DNA of 64,000 nucleotides. Source: Apostichopus japonicus (Eukaryota > Echinodermata > Holothuroidea > Aspidochirotida > Stichopodidae). Below are positions 56,304 to 64,000 of this stretch, piece by piece. Positions within the stretch are counted from its first letter, which is position 1. Each line of letters starts with the position of its first letter. The DNA lies in assembly GCF_037975245.1 (NCBI RefSeq), contig NC_092583.1, positions 6,691,764-6,755,763 on the forward strand, given 5' to 3'. A program made the position numbers and the translations under genes. Under the pieces are notes generated by a model. The model saw only the letters and a program-made list of their open reading frames with translations, was not told where the DNA came from and did not search any database.

Positions 56304-56447
56304 TAGTGTTAGCTCAGTGGCTCTTGGTGTGTTAGCTCAGTGGTTAACGCCGGTGCCTTTCAATGATAAGGTCCCCGATTCGAGTCACTCCCAGATTAAT
56401 TTATGTCGTCCAGTTTCAGAGTTGTTGACAATTGACTACATACATAG
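56304..56447 (+). mobile_element. SINE copy, truncated, with duplicated A box
   Basis: It is homologous to 31384-31614: gttagctcagtggttaacgc, ccggtgcctttcaat, ataaggtccc, cgattcgagtcactc, then cagagttgttgacaatt. The 3' part is missing and a short catac-type tail follows directly. The first 16 bases or so occur twice (56306-56320 and 56329-56343), so the A box is repeated. Confidence 0.8.
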
Positions 56448-56982
56448 TAGTATGAATTTCAAAATCTCCCTGTTTCACACCATCCCACTACTTTTACATC
56501 CTACCCTTCCATTACCTTCCCATTTGCGTTAACAATAACTTAACCTGAAGGCAGGTATATAGACGAGGAATAATACGAATCCTGTCTCTTTTAATGTTTG
56601 TTATGTTCGACAATCTACACTTCGCCAACCAAACTATTACAAGCATGCAGCCCAGTTATTCGAGACGTTAATTTCTCCATCGATTTCATCCATACATTTC
56701 CCGCATCCTTTCTCATCGATTCTTGGCTCAGTTTAAACTTCTTCCATATGATTACAAGCACGATTGGGACCTCATTAATGCTGCATGAATTTCAATTGTC
56801 ATCACTTCTCGGATAAGGACATTTATCGCTATAAATGTGGGACTGTGAAAACTGAGATGTCAACCAAACCACATTATGACTGGCATCGTGGTGAGAATAA
56901 TAGATTGGACCTAAAGTTTGATTTTGACTCACAAATAACGAAAAATCATTGTTCTTGTCTTTAAAATACATTTATAACAAAA

Positions 56983-57035
56983 CAGAGAGAGAGAAGGGTA
57001 GAGGTGGAGAGAGAAGGGTAGAGGTGGAGAGAGAG
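56983..57035 (+). repeat. Short tandem repeat, 20-bp unit
   Basis: agagaagggtagaggtggag occurs twice in a row and is followed by an AG-rich and G-rich run. It is a simple low-complexity tract. Confidence 0.85.
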
Positions 57036-57532
57036 GGGGGGTCGATATGAATACTTTATATGCAACAGCAATGAAGTTGTTAGAGAACTACGGAAAAGAC
57101 TAAGATTATGGACATTTATCATTTGCTGTTTGTATCATTAATAATCGTTACATTAAGTTTATTTCTGGGTGGCAAAATATCAGAATCGGAAGGCATTTTA
57201 CAATAACTAATTATCATTGTGTGGCTGCACCCGATGCTCATGGCTCGTACAGTAACTACTGTCAAGTCCTCTGATACATTTTACACATGTTACGAACACA
57301 AAGTAGTTATTACTGATGCACGGTTGCGGGACATTAACAGCAGTTGCTGTACCAACTATTGAGTGCGAGTTCTAAAATGAAGTCGTATCTAGTCATTTTA
57401 TGCTATAAGTATAGGCATATGGATATACCCGAACATGGCATTTCTTCGTTCTCGGCATGACGAATTGGCGTAATTTAAAGAGAGGTATGAACTGGATTCA
57501 AGCGGTACCGTACCTTCTTTATACTTGAAACA

Positions 57533-57687
57533 CATAGCTAGTAGTAGTACAGTAACTACTGGTGCCACCTGTAACACATGTTACTACTGTTCATGTCCCA
57601 CAACCTTGCATCTGCAATCACTGCGTTGTGTTTGTAACACGGTAACATGTCTTACAGGTGAAACCAGTAGTTACTGTACTAGCTATG
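57533..57687. repeat. Imperfect inverted repeat, arms about 45-50 bases
   Basis: The left arm 57533-57584 runs catagctagtagtagtacag, taactactgg, ccacctgtaa and cacatgttac. The right arm 57642-57687, read on the minus strand, gives catagctagtacagtaacta, ctggtttcac and ctgtaagacatgttac. The spacer is about 57 bases. A further gtacagtaactact stands alone near 57248. It could fold as a long hairpin and may be a MITE or small-RNA source. Confidence 0.75.
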
Positions 57688-58776
57688 AGTATCGGCTGGT
57701 TGGTGATATAGGCATATTCAATCGTAAGATCGTGGATGATCAATTGTAGTCCAAATTAAAGTGAGTTGGGTAAACTTATCAGAAATTGACGAATTTAATG
57801 CCAAAAGCTACTTCTTGAATTGATTTGATTAATTTCCATCTGGCTACAGGTTTCTACAATCGAATAACAATTAACGTAAGCAATTAACTGGACTTGCCAA
57901 GTTTCATTTAAGAAAAAATGAAGCGAATCCTGGAAAACACTGAGGTAGGACCAAATTCATTCATTACTAATCGTTATTAATAATAACTTGGTAGAAAATA
58001 AAGAAAGGTGTCTTATCGATCGCAATTTTGGATAGTATACTAATAGCCAGGGGCGGTTTCAATTTTGGCAAGGAGATCGTTGAATGCGACGCCTATGTGT
58101 AGAGGGGGCCTCCCCAAGAAAAGAAACAGATTTCTGACGTGAACTGGCTCATTCCGCTTTAAAGTTATGCTAGTAACTATGTTTAATTTTTGTGTAGGAT
58201 TGTGAAGGGGAAGTTGTTTACACCCCAAATCCCGTGGATCCGTGCCCGATTGATAAATGTGTTAACCAGAAACTAGGTGTTAAGTGAACGTCTATGCGTC
58301 TATAAGAGTAAGAAGGTACCCTTTGCCTAACAAAACTTTTTATCTTTTTACGATAAGTCTACCACTCAAGTTCGTTCAATAAATTATTTATAATTGGTCT
58401 TGTTTCTCTTTCACAGTTTTAAGCACAATAAAACTAACAGCCAAACATAAGAAATAAAAAAAAGGTGAGAAAAATATTATTTATTTTTTTAAATGTAATA
58501 TTGATCAAATATGCAAGTTTGGACACAAGAAGACACATTATCATGTATATGCAATGAACAGTCACACACGATGTCTTCCTAAATTATTTGTAATAAAATA
58601 TTGCAGATTCACTAGAATTGTTTTACTTTTAGATAAAATATAATTCGTTTTAATTGTTCTGGTTCAAATAGGTATATATCGTATATAATATTAACTACAA
58701 TGTTCAATATAAAATTATAATATTTGTTAATCGTCTATACTCTGATATAATCTCTAATCCTTAACATGACACATAC

Positions 58777-58778
<2 letters not shown>

Positions 58779-58829
<51 letters not shown>

Positions 58830-58832
58830 TAT
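58779..58832. repeat. (TA)n microsatellite
   Basis: An alternating TA tract with one catat interruption near its end. Confidence 0.95.
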
Positions 58833-59963
58833 GGATACTAATATACATATGTAATTAAACTGTTAGAAGCAATCAGTATTCCTTAGTACAAGTAATTATG
58901 GTAAACATAAGCTGTCCGATCTTATACCGGTACCTACGTAATATGTATGATCTGTATACATATTTTCGTTCCCGCACAACTTAAAGGTGCCAGGTCGTCG
59001 GCTGATGCGTGTTTGAGAGAGCAACGTTTATTTTATGTTCTAGACTAATTAATGATCATGGCAAATCCCCTGAGATTTAAGAACTCATTGAGGTAGTAGA
59101 ATACACAGCAGTGCATCAGACATTACACGGTGTGACTTTGTTAAGACATCAAGGTCATTACCATTGCGGGTCCCAAATATACTAGAGAAGGAAAATAAGT
59201 TTCACTCATGCTCTAACTAAAACGAGCATTTTGAGGCTGCTCCTACAAAGTAATTGCTCTCTCCACCTACACATTGAGTTGAATAATTTAGCACTCCTCA
59301 ATGTGTGGAAATAATGTGGAGAATCGCTACAACCAGGAAGGTACTTTTCCAAGATGTTTAGCAATTTTGAGCTTACTTAAACTTCTAGTCTGTAGTGATA
59401 AACGTTTGAAAAGTTCGGTTGAGCTCAATGAGGTATATAGTACAACATAATATTGCAGAAGGAAGTGTACCGTCATAATTTGAAACCTTTAGTTGGAAGG
59501 TGTTGGTAGAGGTTGTGAGTATGTTTGATGTTGTGGTTTTGGTGAGGATCTTTTTGAAGTTTAATGTGAAGTTTTTGTGCGTGACTATTTGGTTCTGCTG
59601 ATAGGGTCACCTGGTCACATGAAAAAGTAATATTTGATTGGCGACACTTCAGAACGACTTAACTAGCCTTAGCGTAATATGGTATAGTTCAATACAAGTG
59701 CATTATTCGTTGAACACTTCAATGGCTGATTCTTGAGCAAGGTAAAACTAATGACAAGAAGTCAATATTCTAATGGCATATCTTGATAAATCTTAACAAC
59801 TAAGTAGAAAAACAGAATACCATAAATGGTTGGTTAAAATCTGCATAGGTTATAACTTATATTATTAACTTATATTATTATTTGTATTTAATCCTCTAAA
59901 ATATACAATAATCACAAATGTATTATTTCACCATTGATTTTACACACATATCTCCATTTCCAA

Positions 59964-59964
<1 letters not shown>

Positions 59965-60009
<45 letters not shown>
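59965..60009. repeat. (TA)n microsatellite
   Basis: An uninterrupted alternating TA tract. Confidence 0.95.
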
Positions 60010-60010
<1 letters not shown>

Positions 60011-60503
60011 TACTTAGCCCACCTTATTCTTAAGTAATAATGTAAGATTACTAATAAATTATATTAAATGTACCGATATTGATATCTAACATATATACTT
60101 TTGTTTACCCGTTACAAGTAGATATTCTGTGAGTGAATACAAAAAAATTATCTGATACTCTTTACCTTCTTTCGACATAGAAATATACAACAATACACAT
60201 ACAGTGTATTATTACAGTTTGCTTAAATAACAATATTGTAGTTTATGCGGCAAGTTCTGCTAGTTCTATAAGTTAACATGACTTTTTATCCCCTGCTGAT
60301 AAACAACGGGAAATATTACCCAAAGACAAAGCATTGTACAAAGTAAATTAACGAGCAACGCAAATTAATGAGCCATCTGCAAAAACTTGTATACTTGATC
60401 CCTCGCAACGAAACCATCATTGATGTCACTCAATAAACAATGCTGCCATATAACATACAAACAACACTTAACTGTTTCTGTAGGATGGTACTTCTGAGAC
60501 TCC

Positions 60504-60561
60504 TTACACAAACTCATGTCTTCTTGTTGCTTTCATTTCAATGCCAGTGTCTATGCTCTTC
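60504..60561 (-). CDS. SLC4 last exon with stop codon
   Basis: On the minus strand the acceptor atttacag precedes 60561. One base completes Arg, then [18 protein letters not shown] and TAA at 60504-60506. The frame closes with the previous exon. The final E-F-V could serve as a PDZ ligand of the E-x-hydrophobic kind; this is speculative. Confidence 0.8.
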
Positions 60562-63500
60562 CTGTAAATAACATTAAAAATCATAGAAAGATTATATTTA
60601 TATTTCTGACATTTATATATTTTATATATACAGTGTTTAATAAATAACTCCATAACTCTATAACTCCATTTTATATATAAACACGAATCAATATTTACCT
60701 TTCTGCTTCAACGTAAGCATTATTGCTATACGCCTCTCCGAGGCCTTTACCAATACTCTCATGGGGAGTAAAGTAAGCTTTGTCAGCCGGGAACGACAAA
60801 GAGGCACCATTTTCTAGAGGGATGGTCAAAGTTCCACTTCGTCCTCGAATTTCCTAGAATAAATAAAACAATGAGACAAACAATAAAGTCATATTATGAA
60901 CCACTCAGACAGGAAGGAGCTATAGTATCCGCAATAAACATTGTAAGACCAACGAAAATGAAGGTAAAGAGAGAAAGATAGAAAAACATTATTTGAGGTC
61001 GATTCGTAGAAATGACTCGATAAGAACTTATTTGGTCAAACCTTGCGATGTGTGTTTGTATTTTTGCCTCTTTGAAGTATAGACTTCTTTTTCAATAACG
61101 ATTTGGAAACAGAGAACTCCTTAAACATTGATTAAAAAACGATCAAACTCTCCACCAAACATTAAATTTATCTTTCACTCCTGTCAAAGATGACGGACAG
61201 CTTTACAATGCAACTTCTCTCAGTGATGTCATATGTGACCCGTCATCTAGACTTACCTCGTCTCTCTTTTCCACGCTCTTTTGCTCCATGTCATCCTTTT
61301 CACGTTTCTGAGATTCAGGGATGACGTCATCCAAAAAGCTCAATTCGTACTGGGTGAAGAAGACTTCCATGAGTTTCCGAATAAAGACGACCGCTAAAAC
61401 CTGGAAAGCGAAAGTAAAAAAACACAGACGAGGATTTAAGAATTAGCTATCTTGTTGCGTATATGGAGACGACAAGAAATATCAAATTTACTCAATTTCC
61501 TTAATATTTCTTTCTTATGAAGAGTAAATAACCTTTGATATTATACACTCTGCTATTTTAGAAACGTAATACACAGACAGTCATTTTTGGATACTTTAAT
61601 AACAAATGTTGAAAATTGTAATAGAAAATTACAAATGTTGAATGTTGAAATAGAAAATTACAAATGTTGAAATTAGGAAAGAAAGTTCAAACACTTTAAA
61701 TTTGGTCTTTACCTTAATTAATATTACACAGTTATATCGAGAGCCATGTAGAATGGCACGGCACCGATGGCGCATGCTTTTATTGTTATAAAATGTCCTT
61801 GTTTGGTTTTACTCACCATTAGAGGGAAAACAATGGCAGCTTTGGATGTCTTAATGAGCCAAAGAAGGATCAAGCAAATTAATTGTACTAATGTAAAGAT
61901 GTGGACCCTCCATAGCTTGACGTGGCGAAGATAAGTGTAGTCCGGTTGATGTTTGGTAGGGATAATATATAGCAGGATTCGATGAAAGAACTGAAAGTTG
62001 ATAGTTGATATTTATTAAAGGCTCGAATATCTATAATATTACTCAGAATAAACACACACATGACTAACACTACTGGTCTCATTGTTATACGAGAACAGAC
62101 AATAGTAATGTTCTTGCAAACGTCATCTCTGATTGTTCCCAAGTTTCTTTTCTTTTTGGTCTATTTTTTCCTTCGCCAGTAACATGTATACATTAATAAC
62201 ATTATTACATACAGTATACTTTCCTGGGTGCCCCCCCCCCTCCCTCCACGCCAACAAATGCTATATTAACAACATTAAGATGTTTGTGCTATAGATTGAA
62301 TTATCATATTTAATGCGACATCAACTATTTCGGTAAATGACTCCATATGTATATATGCATGCACAGGTAACGTGGGATAAGAAGCAGTGGTGCGAAGGTT
62401 TCCAAATGGGGGGGGGGTGGAGGGGTATCCATCATTTCAACTAACTGATTAAGGTAAGGGGGCATGATCCTTTCTAGGTGTATTCTGAGGCATATTTAGA
62501 CTACAAATATAGTGTATACCAGTAGTTCTAAACGCAAGGTTGTATTAATATTTACTTTGTGTAAGGTTGACAAAAAGAAGGGGAAGGGGTGTACACTGCC
62601 CATAATACTGGTCTAATCCTTCCCCGCTACATGCAAGAATGAAGACTGAAGCATTTTCCTACAAGCCCCGCCCCGATCCCCCTCACCACTGCTAAGGAAC
62701 CTTGCTCTACTACATCCTAGCCAACTCGATTTCTTCGAGCAAAACGTTAGAAATCGAGCAACTGTGTCCACCCTGTAAGATTCCTTTTCCTATTTCGATC
62801 AACATCTTCTTGCAATAAATGTTGACTCCATCGACATGGAGAACTATGTTTTAGTCAATTAAGTTAACACTTTTTCTATGTAATGTATATAGAACTGACC
62901 TGAACCCCACGAAGAGACGACACACCCATGTACAGGAACACTCCATACAGCACCGGCATTGGTACAAACTAGTAAAACAATAAATAAATAAATATGAAGA
63001 ATGAATGAAATACGTAGAATGATGAAATGATTTGGTAGTATAGGCTATAGGAACTGTGTGGGCCTATACGAAATACCGGTATGATGAAATATGCTTATTT
63101 TCATATTCTATGATGAAATATGTATTATGATGAAATATGTATAATGATGATATAGATATATTGATGAAATATGTATTATGATGAAATACGTATTATGATG
63201 AAATATGTATATTGATCAAATATGTAGTATCGTGGAATATGTATTATGTAAAATGTGTAGACTCATGAAATATGTAATATTCATAAGATATGAAATAAAG
63301 TTACTCAAACAACTATAACAATCTATGTATTTATTTATTTTCTTTCATTGTAATATTAGCAGATGTGTCATAATTCTAATGTCAGCAAATATGACGACCT
63401 TTGCTGTTTTCATCTTGCAAAGAACGAACAATTAATTTTTTCGAATACATTTTCTAGAGCGCATTCTGTAAGAAAAACATCTTTGGCCTCTTTGTATCTC

Positions 63501-63825
63501 TTGTCTGTTTTACAATTATTAATCAAAGGAAGAGATAAACTCTTCAAATTAATTAACTGCACATGCAGTGAATCTGCAATTAATCACTTTATAGCGCTTG
63601 CGTTTATGTTTAGGGTTTCAAAACATGTAAGTAGAAAAACAAAAGAAAAATTAAGGGCACTAGGGTAACGAGAACAAATGATGTTATGATATTGTATTAA
63701 TTCAATACGCGCAGAAAGATGGATATCAATCATAAAATTTATGTGTACATACCCTTAATATTCCAGTCAATAAAGTGGAAGCACCTACAATGAGGAACAC
63801 CACACAGCCGGTCACTCGTTGTTCT
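60504..63825 (-). CDS. SLC4-family bicarbonate transporter, C-terminal six exons (partial)
   Basis: Six minus-strand exons join in frame (673 bases) to give about 224 C-terminal residues of an SLC4 transporter; the rest lies beyond the right edge. Diagnostic family text: [65 protein letters not shown] and [14 protein letters not shown]4 proteins move bicarbonate with sodium or in exchange for chloride across the plasma membrane and control pH. The [10 protein letters not shown] segment recalls electrogenic NBCe-type members more than the LSWLDDLMPE of NBCn types, but the paralog is not settled. The tail after the last membrane segment is cytosolic and ends RRHEFV. Confidence 0.9.
60699..60853 (-). 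CDS. SLC4 exon: cytosolic C-terminal tail
   Basis: On the minus strand the acceptor attctag precedes 60853 and the donor gtaaat follows 60699. The 155 bases encode [20 protein letters not shown] and continue to [11 protein letters not shown] plus two bases. The TLTIPLENG part resembles the QLPLEG or KIPMD tract in tails of NBC members. Confidence 0.85.
61257..61400 (-). CDS. SLC4 exon: last membrane segment and start of C-terminal tail
   Basis: On the minus strand the acceptor tttccag precedes 61400 and the donor gtaagt follows 61257. The 48 codons run [30 protein letters not shown] and a highly charged [18 protein letters not shown]. The D-D-x-x-P-E stretch is the region linked to carbonic anhydrase binding in some SLC4 proteins; that link is debated. 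Confidence 0.93.
61817..61990 (-). CDS. SLC4 exon: YLRHV loop and next membrane segment
   Basis: On the minus strand the acceptor ctttcag precedes 61990 and the donor gtgagt follows 61817. The 58 codons include [20 protein letters not shown], then [20 protein letters not shown] and [12 protein letters not shown]. The hydrophobic [12 protein letters not shown] forms a membrane helix. Confidence 0.93.
62900..62968 (-). CDS. SLC4 exon: [13 protein letters not shown] segment
   Basis: On the minus strand the acceptor tttactag precedes 62968 and the donor gtcagt follows 62900. The 23 codons in phase 0 begin [20 protein letters not shown] and end GVQ. This is one of the most conserved SLC4 stretches. 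Confidence 0.92.
63078..63295. repeat. Degenerate tandem repeat in SLC4 intron, unit about 20 bp
   Basis: The unit resembles atgatgaaatatgtatt and is repeated about ten times with substitutions (for example near 63111, 63129, 63179 and 63196). It lies in the intron between the two most upstream SLC4 exons seen here. Confidence 0.8.
63753..63825 (-). CDS. SLC4 exon: REQRVTG membrane segment
   Basis: On the minus strand the acceptor ttcgacag precedes 63825 and the donor gtatgt follows 63753. The 73 bases begin with one base that completes an Arg codon, then [20 protein letters not shown] and GILR. The EQRVTG motif is characteristic of SLC4 members. Confidence 0.88.
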
Positions 63826-64000
63826 CTGTCGAAATATGAAGTAAAGACATGAATGTTCCTATCTTAGCAGATATGTTTAATATGAACATGCTCCTTGAAA
63901 CTGAAAGAAGCCGTAAGAAAACAACAGCGAAAAAACTGATTTAAATAAATAATTTAGAGAACCACAATAATGCCAAACGTTCTTGTTTAAGCACTACCCC

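Larger units (their letters stand above)
49963..60503. other. Intergenic region without supported genes
   Basis: No exon of a known family was recognised. It contains G/C runs near 50940-50951, 52618-52627 and 54475-54484, one SINE at 56304-56447, a short AG-rich tandem repeat at 56983-57035, an inverted repeat at 57533-57687 and TA tracts at 58779-58832 and 59965-60009. A GC-richer block at 51420-51780 is of unknown origin. Open frames here lack splice or family support. Confidence 0.6.

Noticed and set aside
56038..56532. Open frame of 164 codons on the plus strand
   Set aside because: It lacks a good start, runs through the SINE copy, and shows no recognisable domain.

Overview
This window is eukaryotic genomic DNA. 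It is AT-rich, has few genes, and contains long introns with consensus GT/AG splice sites, microsatellites, tRNA-derived SINE-like repeats, a LINE of the Tx1/L1 type and many poly-G/poly-C repeat remnants. The repeat style and the abundance of death-fold and ZU5 domains suggest an invertebrate deuterostome, perhaps an echinoderm such as a sea cucumber. That assignment is an inference and no marker here fixes it.

Region by region: (1) 1-7.9 kb holds no gene I can support. It carries G/C-run repeat remnants, a 3.6-3.9 kb inverted copy of a repeat that recurs in introns further on, an (AC)n(AT)n tract next to a tRNA-like SINE end, and a small ORF weakly resembling an HSF DNA-binding domain. (2) 7.9-38.4 kb, plus strand, is one large gene of 20 coding exons. 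I reconstructed every junction and all reading phases agree. It encodes a predicted 2158-residue cytosolic protein: an N-terminal beta-propeller, a death-effector-like (DED) domain, a long coiled coil made of exactly 42 tandem 14-residue units, a second DED, then two ZU5-UPA-DED cassettes with a UBA-like domain between them. The cassettes have matching exon lengths and phases, so they arose by duplication inside the gene. (3) The introns contain a 215-bp tandem repeat, a 145-bp tandem repeat carrying DR1-type AGGTCA repeats, and a 3063-bp element with terminal inverted repeats and internal tandem arrays. The apparent empty site of that element lies in a related segment at 28.5 kb. (4) 38.4-45.0 kb is intergenic and rich in short repeats. 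(5) 45,017-49,947, minus strand, is a nearly complete Tx1-like LINE with a perfect 15-bp target-site duplication, an intact ORF1 (three CCHC knuckles) and an ORF2 (endonuclease, reverse transcriptase, zinc knuckle) broken by two one-base frameshifts at homopolymers. (6) 50-60.5 kb is intergenic, with one SINE copy, a foldback-like inverted repeat and TA microsatellites. (7) 60,504-63,825, minus strand, holds the last six exons of an SLC4-family bicarbonate transporter, which continues beyond the window.

The two host genes are transcribed toward each other and show no sign of shared function. The death-fold/ZU5 protein is the most interesting object: its parts point to a signalling scaffold of the apoptosis or innate-immunity type, combining DED-mediated assembly, ZU5-UPA modules and a very long spacer rod.
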